A stretch of DNA of 64,000 nt from an uncultured Mycoplasmatota bacterium (GCA_946403755.1 CAMJBC010000006.1:59434-123433), one strand, 5' to 3'; positions 40,155 to 49,737 are shown, numbered from the stretch's first letter. A program made the numbers and translations. The notes: generated from the letters alone by a model not told the origin.

Positions 40155-40754
40155 ATGGAACAAGAATTAAAAGAATTTATTAAATTTAAAAAGAATTATA
40201 AATTCAAACAATTAGATATTATAGAAAAAGATGGTAATTTATATTGTGAAGATACATTATTAAAAGATGAAAATGGATATGTAGGAGAAACAGATAAATG
40301 GGTAAATGTTGGTTTCTCATTAAGAGGTATGTATCCTAAACTATTATCTAATTTATTTCCATATGAATTTACTTTTAAAAGCCATAAATTAAATTCAATA
40401 GAATGTTTCTTTCAAGGTATTAAATTTAAAGATAAAGATTTACAAAAAAAATTATTTAAATATAGTGGTAAAGAGGCATTAGTATTACAAAAAGCTAGTA
40501 ATTATAATTGGAAAGAAACAGGTATTATTTATTGGCAAGGAAAACCAATAAAAAGAGATTCTAAAGATTATGATAAACTAATAGATGAATTATATATAAG
40601 TGCTATACAAAATGAATTTTATAGAAATGCTATTAAAAACTGTAATTTACCTATAATACATGCAATGGGTGAAATAGATAAAAAAGATACAGTATTTACA
40701 AGATATGAATTTGAATTTATGTTAAATTGTTTACATGATTTTTTAAACAAATAA
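40155..40754 (+). CDS. NADAR (YbiA/DUF1768)-like protein
   Basis: LSNLFPYEFTFKSHKLNSIECFFQGIKF...EALVLQKASNYNWKETGIIYWQG...HAMGEIDKKDTVFTRYEFEFML. Confidence 0.68.
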   Translation: MEQELKEFIKFKKNYKFKQLDIIEKDGNLYCEDTLLKDENGYVGETDKWVNVGFSLRGMYPKLLSNLFPYEFTFKSHKLNSIECFFQGIKFKDKDLQKKLFKYSGKEALVLQKASNYNWKETGIIYWQGKPIKRDSKDYDKLIDELYISAIQNEFYRNAIKNCNLPIIHAMGEIDKKDTVFTRYEFEFMLNCLHDFLNK

Positions 40755-40760
40755 TATAAT

Positions 40761-40789
40761 AAAAAGTTAGGTAAAAAACCTAACTTTTT
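40761..40789 (+). terminator. intrinsic terminator closing radical SAM..NADAR cassette
   Basis: AAAAAGTTAGGT aaaa ACCTAACTTTTT. Confidence 0.85.
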
Positions 40790-40858
40790 ATTTGTCAAAC
40801 ATATTTACTAAAACCAAAATTAATGATATTATATTTATAGATAATAGGAGTGTGTATT

Positions 40859-43579
40859 ATGGCAAGAAAAAAAGAAGAAATGTATCCATGTTCTTATGAC
40901 TTATTTATGAGGGCTTTAGAAGAATTAAAAGCACAAAGACCTGATAGTAAAGCAATAGAAGAACTATACTCTGTTTTAAGCATGATGGAAGACGATTGGG
41001 GAACTTTTGAAGAAAAAGAATTTATAGGAACTAAAAAACAAATAAACAAGTATTTAAATGATAGTAAACCTCGTGCAAGAAAAGCATTCAGTAAATTAAG
41101 TAGAGAAGAACTTGTCACATTAGTAAATTATATTGAAAGAGAATTTCAAAGAAGTTTTGATAGAAATAGAATAATAGATGAGTACATTGAAGAGTTAAGA
41201 AAGCATTGTAAAGAACCTAGTAAAACTAATGATTATGACTATGATCACGGAATAGGTGATAGTTGGGGAGATGATGATTGGGGATTTACTAACCAAGATG
41301 GATTAGATTCAACATATGGTGATCCATTTGCACCATCTTCAACATATGGAAATAGATCAAGAAGAAATAGACCAAGTATTTCAATATCAAACCCATTAGC
41401 AGGATTATCTGCTAATAGAAGACGTGAAAAATTGCCTTCATGTAGTTATAATAATTTTATGGAGGCTTTAGAAGAATTAAAAGCACAAAGACCTGATAGT
41501 AAAGCAATAGAAGAACTATTCTCTGTTTTAAGCATGAGGGATGATAACGCTTGGGGACCTTCTAAAGAAAAAGAATTTATAGGAACTCAAAAACAAATAA
41601 ACAAGTATTTAAATGATAGTAAACCTCGTGCAAGAAGAGCATTCAGTAAATTAAGTAGAGAAGAACTTGGCGCATTAGTAAATTATATTGAAAGAGAATT
41701 TAAAAGAAGTTTTGATAGAAATCAAATAATAGATGAATATATTGAAGAGTTAAGAAAACATTGTAAAGAACCTAGTAAAACTAATGATTATGATCACGGA
41801 ATAGGTAATAGTTGGGGAGATGATGATTGGGGATTTACTAACCAAGATGGATTAGATTCAACATATGATCCATTTGCACCATCTTCAACATATAGAAATA
41901 GTTCAAGAAGAAATAGACCAGGTATTTCAATGTCAAATCCATTTGCTGCTAATAGAAGACGTGCAGAATTGCCTTTATGTACCTATAATCTTTTTATGGA
42001 AGCTTTAGAAGAATTAAAAAATCAAAGACCTGATAGTAAAGCAATAAGTAGTCTATATAATATTTTAAGTATGGAGTATAAAGATTTTACAGGAAGTAGA
42101 AATCAAATAAATAGTTTTATTAATCGTTGTACATCTGATGCAAGAAGACAATTTCATAAATTAAGTAGAGAAGAACTTGGAACATTAATTTATTCTATTG
42201 AAAGTAAATATAAAAGAAGATTTGATAAAGCAAAATTATTAAAAGAATATATTGAAGAGCTAAAGAAACATTGTAAAGAACTTACTGCAACTAATAATCA
42301 TGGTTACAGAAGAAACAATAGTAGTGGAGATTACGATTATGATCCTTTTGCACCAGATTCAACATATGAAGAAGAATCATATGATGCAGAGCAAACAAAA
42401 GTAACTCCTATAATTACTGGCAGAAGGCAACGTAGAAATTTGATGCCATGTAACTATGATATATTTGAAGAAGCTGTAAAAGAATTAAAAGCACAAAGAC
42501 CTGATAGTCCAGGAATATCTAATTTATATATCAGTTTAGGTGTTGAAGGAAGAGGACTTACAGGCAGCAGAAATCAAATTAATAGTTCAATTACTCGTAT
42601 TATATCAAGTTTAAGAAGATCGTTAAATAAACTAAGTAGAGAAGAAATGGGAGCACTTGTTTCTATTCTTGAAAATAAGTATAACAAAAGACTTGATAAA
42701 GGCGTAATCATATATGATTTTGGTGATAGATTAAAAAAAGAATATATTCAAAAAAGTATTAGTAGATCACATCCATCAGAAGAAGCACCAGCTTATGCTC
42801 ATGGTTATTCATTAAGTACAGGAAGAAAATTTAAATCAGCTGGTCCAGCAGGTCAATTCATGGCTACAAGTAAAGAATATAATCCATATGCAGGTAAAGT
42901 AGCAAGACTATCAATACCAAAAGATTATAAATATAAATATTCATATTATATGGTTCAGTCATATGGAGAAAGTGTTGTAAGATTTATTGATAGAACATTT
43001 AATAAACAAACATTGGAAAAATTTGATTCAGAATTAATAAACATAAGCCCATTTGATCCAAATTATATAACAGAGTCAAATAAATTAATCGAAGCAATTG
43101 TAGAAGATGCATTACTTTATGATACAGAAGAAGCTAAAAAGAAAATGATAGATGCTGTTAAAGATAATTATGGTTTAGAATTTTCTCCAAGTAAACTTCC
43201 AGAAGAAGTACTTAAGGAATTAATATCAGATGAATTAAGATTCTATCAACAAAAGATTATTGAGGAAAAATTAAACGGAATGGATACTACATTCTTAGGA
43301 ACTTCAAAAAGAATATCAAAAGATATATGGCAAAATAGAATGGTACTCGAAGATTTACGTACATTTACATTACCTAATTATGCATTTACAGAAGAGGTTA
43401 TAGATAATTATCCTATTGACATTGTAACTGCTAAAAAACAATTACCAAGAGATTATGCAAGTAGATATTTAACTGGTGGATCTTTTGGAGAACAAACAGC
43501 ACGAGTAATTATTACTAAAGGTTCAGATGGAACTTTTAGAGTATCAAATGCATTTGGTAAAATTAAAATATTACAATAA
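40859..43579 (+). CDS. protein with four copies of a ~100-aa helical repeat and unique C-terminal domain
   Basis: Repeated C-[ST/N]-Y-x-x-F-x-x-A-x-x-E-L-K-x-Q-R-P-D-S ... REELgtLvnyIErefkR.fD blocks. Confidence 0.8.
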   Translation: MARKKEEMYPCSYDLFMRALEELKAQRPDSKAIEELYSVLSMMEDDWGTFEEKEFIGTKKQINKYLNDSKPRARKAFSKLSREELVTLVNYIEREFQRSFDRNRIIDEYIEELRKHCKEPSKTNDYDYDHGIGDSWGDDDWGFTNQDGLDSTYGDPFAPSSTYGNRSRRNRPSISISNPLAGLSANRRREKLPSCSYNNFMEALEELKAQRPDSKAIEELFSVLSMRDDNAWGPSKEKEFIGTQKQINKYLNDSKPRARRAFSKLSREELGALVNYIEREFKRSFDRNQIIDEYIEELRKHCKEPSKTNDYDHGIGNSWGDDDWGFTNQDGLDSTYDPFAPSSTYRNSSRRNRPGISMSNPFAANRRRAELPLCTYNLFMEALEELKNQRPDSKAISSLYNILSMEYKDFTGSRNQINSFINRCTSDARRQFHKLSREELGTLIYSIESKYKRRFDKAKLLKEYIEELKKHCKELTATNNHGYRRNNSSGDYDYDPFAPDSTYEEESYDAEQTKVTPIITGRRQRRNLMPCNYDIFEEAVKELKAQRPDSPGISNLYISLGVEGRGLTGSRNQINSSITRIISSLRRSLNKLSREEMGALVSILENKYNKRLDKGVIIYDFGDRLKKEYIQKSISRSHPSEEAPAYAHGYSLSTGRKFKSAGPAGQFMATSKEYNPYAGKVARLSIPKDYKYKYSYYMVQSYGESVVRFIDRTFNKQTLEKFDSELINISPFDPNYITESNKLIEAIVEDALLYDTEEAKKKMIDAVKDNYGLEFSPSKLPEEVLKELISDELRFYQQKIIEEKLNGMDTTFLGTSKRISKDIWQNRMVLEDLRTFTLPNYAFTEEVIDNYPIDIVTAKKQLPRDYASRYLTGGSFGEQTARVIITKGSDGTFRVSNAFGKIKILQ

Positions 43580-43585
43580 TAAAAA

Positions 43586-43614
43586 TAAAAGTTAAGATTA
43601 AATCTTAACTTTTT
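43586..43614 (+). terminator. intrinsic terminator (copy A of duplicated unit)
   Basis: AAAAGTTAAGAT taa ATCTTAACTTTTT. Confidence 0.85.
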
Positions 43615-43669
43615 ATTGACACTAAATTGGTAAATACGTGTTATAATTTATATAAGGAGAGTGAACAAT

Positions 43670-44320
43670 TTGAAGAAAAAAATATTAATAATTTTATTTG
43701 TTTTAGTTCTACTATGTGGTTGTGGTAAAACTGGAAGTGGAAGGAAAGTTACAGCTATAGATAGTGATATAGATTATATATCTATAAGAGACTATAAAAT
43801 ATATTTGACAGAAAATTTTGAAGATTATGTTTTACAATTTCAAGGTTTAGGTTGTAAATTTCAAGCACAAGATAGTAATATAAAAGATTCATTTGAAATA
43901 GACAATATTAAATCAAAAGATCATCCATTTTATACATTAACAGGAGGATATAGATTTGATATATCATGTCCAATAGCTGGAAATGTATCATCAGCTGATT
44001 TTGATGGATATTTAGAACAAACAAGTGCTAATTATACTGATAGAGTTATTAAAAGATGGCGTATTGATTCTTTACAAGAAGTAATAAAAGTTAAAACAAA
44101 AAATCATGGAACACTAATATTTGGTGATGATGATAATCATGAAACAATTGATAGTATAAGACAAAAGTATGGAGAACCTACAGAAGAAGAAAAAGATTAT
44201 TATGGAAAAATAGAATCTATGAATTATAAAAGTGATAATAATGATTTAGAATTCATAGTAATGAATAGTCTTACTTCAACAGGTGATGAAGTATATGGCT
44301 TCTATTTAGAAAGGAAATAA
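43670..44320 (+). CDS. lipoprotein (TTG 43670 or GTG 43661 start)
   Basis: KKKILIILFVLVLLCGCGK lipobox. Confidence 0.75.
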   Translation: MKKKILIILFVLVLLCGCGKTGSGRKVTAIDSDIDYISIRDYKIYLTENFEDYVLQFQGLGCKFQAQDSNIKDSFEIDNIKSKDHPFYTLTGGYRFDISCPIAGNVSSADFDGYLEQTSANYTDRVIKRWRIDSLQEVIKVKTKNHGTLIFGDDDNHETIDSIRQKYGEPTEEEKDYYGKIESMNYKSDNNDLEFIVMNSLTSTGDEVYGFYLERK

Positions 44321-44323
44321 AAA

Positions 44324-45295
44324 ATGAAAAAGAAAATATCACTAATAGTTTATTTATTATTTGCAGTATTAATAGTAGGTTTTTGTTCAGGATGTGCTTC
44401 AAAACAAAGTGATGGAGAAGGCAATACTGAAGTAGTAAAAGGAAGTAACATAATTCAAACATATGTATCTAGTAATTATATATTAATGCTTGATAAAAAA
44501 GGTGATTTATATCTATATGGAAAATATACTTATGGAATATCAAATCTAGAAGAACCAAAAGTAGTAGCAAGTGATGTAAAATACTTTGTACCAAGTGGTA
44601 GATTAATAATTGTTAAAAATGATGATTCAGCATATTATAGTGGATTAAATATTGATGGTTGGGGATCAGCTTCAGAATTTGAAAAAGTAACAGATAATGT
44701 AAAATCAATAACATCAAATACATTTTGTTTCTTTATAATTGATAAAGATAATAACTATGTAGTAAGAGGGCCAATAAAAAATAGCAATTCTATGAAATAT
44801 TGTGCATTACCAGATACATTTGATGCAAATTTCTCTAAAGTAGCTACTAATGTAAAAGGTATAGAAAGTAGTGATTTTTCAAATGGGTATGTTAATGAAA
44901 ATAATGAATTATATGTATCTATTTATAATAAACCAGAATATAAAATGCTTTTATCTGATGTAAAGAAAGTATCAGGAACAATGGTATTAACTAATAGTAA
45001 TAAACTATATTGGATAGATAATTTCTCAGCAGAAGTAGTTAAATTATTAGATGAAAATGTTATAGAATTGTATGACATTGGTATTTATAAAAAAGCAGAT
45101 AATACATTCCATTCAGGTGCATATTCTACAGAACCTATTAAATATACAGATATAAAAATACCATATTATTATAATGGTAAAAAAACAGTATATTTAAGTA
45201 CAAATAATAAATTAGTACTAGCAGGTGAAGTTGATAAATATGAATTAGATTTATCAGTTGAATCTATGAAAAAAGCATATGAATTTTTACAATAA
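44324..45295 (+). CDS. lipoprotein, RCC1-like repeats
   Basis: LIVGFCSGCASK lipobox; repeating VKYFVPS.../ VKSITSN... / VKGIESS units. Confidence 0.65.
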   Translation: MKKKISLIVYLLFAVLIVGFCSGCASKQSDGEGNTEVVKGSNIIQTYVSSNYILMLDKKGDLYLYGKYTYGISNLEEPKVVASDVKYFVPSGRLIIVKNDDSAYYSGLNIDGWGSASEFEKVTDNVKSITSNTFCFFIIDKDNNYVVRGPIKNSNSMKYCALPDTFDANFSKVATNVKGIESSDFSNGYVNENNELYVSIYNKPEYKMLLSDVKKVSGTMVLTNSNKLYWIDNFSAEVVKLLDENVIELYDIGIYKKADNTFHSGAYSTEPIKYTDIKIPYYYNGKKTVYLSTNNKLVLAGEVDKYELDLSVESMKKAYEFLQ

Positions 45296-45301
45296 TAAAA
45301 A

Positions 45302-45330
45302 TAAAAGTTAAGATTAAATCTTAACTTTTT
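45302..45330 (+). terminator. intrinsic terminator (copy B of duplicated unit)
   Basis: AAAAGTTAAGATTAAATCTTAACTTTTTTT identical to 43586 copy. Confidence 0.85.
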
Positions 45331-45429
45331 TTATTTACATCAATATAAAAGATTTTTTTTAAATAATAATTATGTTATAATAAAATTGATATACTATGGA
45401 TTACTATAATGAAAGGAGATGATAAAAAT

Positions 45430-47160
45430 ATGAAAAAAACATTTAAAATGATTTTTTGCATGTTTTTGTGTGTCTTTTCATTATTTATAAAAAATGATAA
45501 AGTATATGCTTATTTTTCAGATTCATATGTTGCATCTAATGGTTTTTCAGTTGCACCTACATATACTGATACTTTTATAACAAATTATAGTGATTCTAAT
45601 GGAGTAATAACTGAACTTGGAAGAGAAACAAAAAAATATTTTGAAAATACAGTTGTTACTATTAATAGTCCAAGTAATGTTAATTTAACAGGATTAGAAC
45701 TTGATTCAATTACAGTAAATGGAAGTGGATCATATAATATTGGTGATACATTTACTCAATTAGCAAGTAATATGACTATAGTATATACATATAAAGATAT
45801 AAAATACTCCGTTACATATGGTGGAGAAACATCAAATTATACTTATAGTAATACAAATTTAAATGTTAATTATAATAATGGTTATACTACAACAATAACT
45901 CCAGTAACAGGAAGAAATATTGATACTATTACAGTAACAATGGGTGGTGTTGATATTACATCATCAGCTGTTAATAATAACAGTGTTACAGTAAATAATG
46001 TAACTGGAGATATAGATATAAATGTAACCACTAAAGCTGTAACATATACAATAACTTATTCTGGAAATAATTTCACACACTCTAATAATGCAACAACAGT
46101 TAATCATGGAGATTCATTTACTACAAATATATCAGCATCAGGAGTAAATCAAGTTACTGGTATTACAGTAACAATGGGTGGTGTTGATATTTCATCATCA
46201 GCAGTTAATAATAATAGTGTTACAATAAATAGTGTAACTGGAAATATTAGAATTACTGTTACAACTCAAACATGTTTAGTAGAAGGAACAAGAATAACTT
46301 TATATGATGGTTCTACTAAAAATATTGAAGATATTAGATATAATGATTTATTAAAAGTATGGAATCACGATTTAGGACAATATGGTTATGAATATGCTGG
46401 ATGGGTTGAACAACAAGGAACTGCAAATGGTTATACTAAGGTGACATTCTCAGATGGAACAATACTAAAGGTAGTAGGTGGACATAGTTTATTTAGTAAA
46501 AGATTAAATAAGTATGTTGATATTACATCAGGTGAATTAAGTATTGGCGATGAAGTAGTAACGCTAAGTAATGGTATAGGATATGTAAGTATTACAAATA
46601 TAGAAACAGTTAATGAAGAGGTTAAATACTATCATGTAATATCTACAAGATACTTTAACTTAATTGCTAACAATATACTAACAACTTATGAAATATTTGA
46701 TAATATTTCTAACTTTATGGATTTTGGTGAAAATCTAAAATGGCAAAATACTGAAATAGTAAGAAGTGATATGTATACATATGATGATTTTACTTATTTA
46801 CCAAGATATATTTATAAAGCATTTAGATTAGAAGAAACAAAATATTTAGTAAATAGTGGATTAGTTTCACCAGATGAGTTTACTTATCTATTCACTCAAT
46901 ATTTAACTGATGGAAATAAAATGTTAATGCCACCAACTAATAATAATGAAACTAGATTATGGATGGTAACAACTAGTGATGATACAGATTTATCTAATAC
47001 TACTCATCAATTAGAAGAAGGAACAATTTATACAGTACCAACTCCTAATAATGAAGAAGGATTTGTTAATTGGTATAATTCAAGTGATAATAAGTATTAT
47101 AATCCAGGTGATACAATTGAAGTTTACGGTGGAATGCATTTAACTGCTGTATATGAATAA
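45430..47160 (+). CDS. secreted protein with SipW/TasA-like signal (VYAYFSDS), two Ig-like repeats, Hint domain and C-terminal InlB-like segment
   Basis: TQTCLVEGTRITLYDGSTKNIEDIRYNDLLKVWN...GHSLFSKRLNKYVDI...YYHVISTRYFNLIANNILT. Confidence 0.78.
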   Translation: MKKTFKMIFCMFLCVFSLFIKNDKVYAYFSDSYVASNGFSVAPTYTDTFITNYSDSNGVITELGRETKKYFENTVVTINSPSNVNLTGLELDSITVNGSGSYNIGDTFTQLASNMTIVYTYKDIKYSVTYGGETSNYTYSNTNLNVNYNNGYTTTITPVTGRNIDTITVTMGGVDITSSAVNNNSVTVNNVTGDIDINVTTKAVTYTITYSGNNFTHSNNATTVNHGDSFTTNISASGVNQVTGITVTMGGVDISSSAVNNNSVTINSVTGNIRITVTTQTCLVEGTRITLYDGSTKNIEDIRYNDLLKVWNHDLGQYGYEYAGWVEQQGTANGYTKVTFSDGTILKVVGGHSLFSKRLNKYVDITSGELSIGDEVVTLSNGIGYVSITNIETVNEEVKYYHVISTRYFNLIANNILTTYEIFDNISNFMDFGENLKWQNTEIVRSDMYTYDDFTYLPRYIYKAFRLEETKYLVNSGLVSPDEFTYLFTQYLTDGNKMLMPPTNNNETRLWMVTTSDDTDLSNTTHQLEEGTIYTVPTPNNEEGFVNWYNSSDNKYYNPGDTIEVYGGMHLTAVYE

Positions 47161-47241
47161 AGCGTAATTTTACGCTTTATTTTTTTGTTGTAATAGATAA
47201 AATCAAAATGATATAATAAATACATATTAGGATGTGATTAT

Positions 47242-48360
47242 ATGAAAAAAATCAAATATATAATTCTAATTATTTTTTTATTAATATTATCGACTGTTTC
47301 AGGTATATATGCTTATCAAAGCTATGAAATTGCAATAGTTGAAAACAATATAGTATCAGGAGCAGTTAATATTGAATTAAAAGAATATCTTAAAGATAAA
47401 AATGATATAGAAGTAGAAATAGATTCATTAAATAAAAAAGTTTTACCTAGTGAAAGTATACCATTTATAGTTAAAGTATATAATAGAGGTATTAGTTCTT
47501 ATTTAAGAATTAAATATGAATATAATAATGGAACATTTTATGATAGTGATATTAATATGGATGAAACAAATTGGGTAAAAAAAGGAGATTATTACTATTA
47601 TAAAAATATATTAGAAGAAAGTAGTTATGTAGAATTATTTAATAAATATACAACTCCATCTGATATATTAGGAACTTATGATTTTATAATTACAGCAGAA
47701 GCTGTTCAAGCTGAATATTTTACTGTAGATTTTGAATCTAATACACCTTGGGGTGATTTTGTAGTAGAAGATGCTATTGATGATAATTATGATATATCTA
47801 CAATAAGCGTTTCAAATAATACAATAGTAGATTATAAAGATGATGGAGATAACTATTTAGAAATACCTCAAAACTTTATGCAAAAAATATATTTATTAAG
47901 ACCTGGTGATAAAATATCAGACTATATAACAGTAAATAATATATCAGATAAACAAATAGAAATATTTATGAAAAATGTTAATTTATCACCACAATTAAAT
48001 GAAAATTATAAATATTTAACTTTAAAAGTATATGATGAAAAAAATAATGTTGTTTATGATGGAAAAGTATTACAAGAAGCATTAACATCATTAGGTAGAT
48101 ATGAACCAGGATCTTCAAATAAGTTAACATTTGAAGTAGAATTTTTAAAAGAAAATGAAAATATTACATCAATAAAAGATTATAAAATTGGTTGGAAATA
48201 TTATTTAAGTGAAATAGAAGAAGAACCAAGCATTATAGATATTATTAATCCTAAAACAGGTGATGGAATATTTATATGGGTTGCTATTTTTATAGCATCA
48301 TTATGTATGCTAATAGTAACAATAAAAAGATTATATATATTGATGAAAAAAGTTGATTAA
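47242..48360 (+). CDS. TasA/camelysin-like exported protein with C-terminal NPKTGD + TM + basic tail
   Basis: TVSGIYAYQSYEIAIVENNIVSGAVNIELKEY; DIINPKTGDGIFIWVAIFIASLCMLIVTIKR. Confidence 0.7.
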   Translation: MKKIKYIILIIFLLILSTVSGIYAYQSYEIAIVENNIVSGAVNIELKEYLKDKNDIEVEIDSLNKKVLPSESIPFIVKVYNRGISSYLRIKYEYNNGTFYDSDINMDETNWVKKGDYYYYKNILEESSYVELFNKYTTPSDILGTYDFIITAEAVQAEYFTVDFESNTPWGDFVVEDAIDDNYDISTISVSNNTIVDYKDDGDNYLEIPQNFMQKIYLLRPGDKISDYITVNNISDKQIEIFMKNVNLSPQLNENYKYLTLKVYDEKNNVVYDGKVLQEALTSLGRYEPGSSNKLTFEVEFLKENENITSIKDYKIGWKYYLSEIEEEPSIIDIINPKTGDGIFIWVAIFIASLCMLIVTIKRLYILMKKVD

Positions 48361-48409
48361 ATTTAAATAATATAGTATTATTAATGTATAAGATATGGAG
48401 GATGATATA

Positions 48410-49075
48410 ATGAATAAGAAGAAAGTATTAATAGCTGCATTTGTTTTAGCTTTAGTATTATCAATTGGAGGAGTTTTAGCTTATTTCTCAGACTCAGATA
48501 CTAAAACAAATACATTTACAGTAGGACAAGTAAGAATATCTCTTAATGAAACAGCTTGGGATACAACTGGTCAAACAGCCGCTGGATCAGTCTTACCAAA
48601 TCAAATGATTGATAAGGATCCAACTATTAGTAATACTGGTAATAATGCAGCATATGTATTTATTAAAGTATCAATTCCAAAAACAACAGTTATAGTAGAA
48701 GCAGATAATGGAACAGGTAGTACTAGTAGTTCTCAAGAATTATTTACTTTAATTAATTCTTCAGATCAACCTGGGGTTAACTCTGGATGGCAATTAGTTA
48801 GTTCAGATACTACAGGTGCTAATACAAATGAATATATATATTCATATTCTACTGGTGGAACAATGACTTCACTTGCTAAAAATGCTTCAACTAATCCATT
48901 ATTTAATAAAATTCAATTTGCTAATGCACAAGAAGGATGGGGAATTGAAGGACAACATTATGATGTAGTAGTAACTGGATATGCAATTCAAACAGAAAAT
49001 TTAACTACTGGTAATGTTACTGGTAATACAGCAGTATGGAATGTATTAAATGCTAATGCAATACATAAACAATAA
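48410..49075 (+). CDS. SipW-dependent-type signal peptide, TasA/camelysin-like protein
   Basis: KKKVLIAAFVLALVLSIGGVLAYFSDSDTKTNTFTVGQVRISLNE. Confidence 0.85.
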   Translation: MNKKKVLIAAFVLALVLSIGGVLAYFSDSDTKTNTFTVGQVRISLNETAWDTTGQTAAGSVLPNQMIDKDPTISNTGNNAAYVFIKVSIPKTTVIVEADNGTGSTSSSQELFTLINSSDQPGVNSGWQLVSSDTTGANTNEYIYSYSTGGTMTSLAKNASTNPLFNKIQFANAQEGWGIEGQHYDVVVTGYAIQTENLTTGNVTGNTAVWNVLNANAIHKQ

Positions 49076-49106
49076 TTAATTAAGATTTAGAAAGAAGACA
49101 AAGACT

Positions 49107-49646
49107 ATGAAAATAATTATTAATATAATAGCAAAAATAATAGATATTCTATTAACATTAATAATTGTAATTGGATTAGCCTTTGCTTTTTTATTTATAA
49201 TTAAAATTGAACCATATGTAGTTTTATCAGGTTCAATGGAACCAAATCTTCATGTTGGTAGTTTAAGTTTTATAAATAAGCATTATAAATATGAAGATGT
49301 TAAAAAAGATGATATTATAGCATTTAAAACAGATACAGGAGTATTAGTAGCGCATAGAGTTTATAAAATAGAAAATAATGAGTTTGTAACAAAAGGTGAT
49401 GCTAACGAACAAGAAGATGTATCAAATGTTACTAAACTAAATTATATTGGTAAAAATATTTTTAATATACCAAAAGCAGGTTATGCAATTAGATGGATTC
49501 AAACAAAAAAAGGCAAAATTATATCAGGAACCTTAATAGTTTGTTTAATAGTATCTGCATTTTTCTTTAGTGATGATAATGATAAAAAGAAAAAAACAAA
49601 GCATAAAAAGAAAGAAGAATCATCAAACGATATAAAAGAGGAATAA
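49107..49646 (+). CDS. sipW: SipW-type (Ser/His) signal peptidase I
   Basis: VVLSGSMEPNLHVGSLSFI; TGVLVAHRVYKIENNEFVTKGDANEQED. Confidence 0.88.
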   Translation: MKIIINIIAKIIDILLTLIIVIGLAFAFLFIIKIEPYVVLSGSMEPNLHVGSLSFINKHYKYEDVKKDDIIAFKTDTGVLVAHRVYKIENNEFVTKGDANEQEDVSNVTKLNYIGKNIFNIPKAGYAIRWIQTKKGKIISGTLIVCLIVSAFFFSDDNDKKKKTKHKKKEESSNDIKEE

Positions 49647-49665
49647 AAAAATTAGTTGAAAAATA

Positions 49666-49690
49666 AAATGTAGGTAAACCTACATTTTTT
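49666..49690 (+). terminator. intrinsic terminator
   Basis: AAAATGTAGGT aa ACCTACATTTTTT. Confidence 0.8.
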
Positions 49691-49737
49691 AATTATAGTT
49701 TTATATGTTATAATATATTTAGTATAGGAGAATATTT

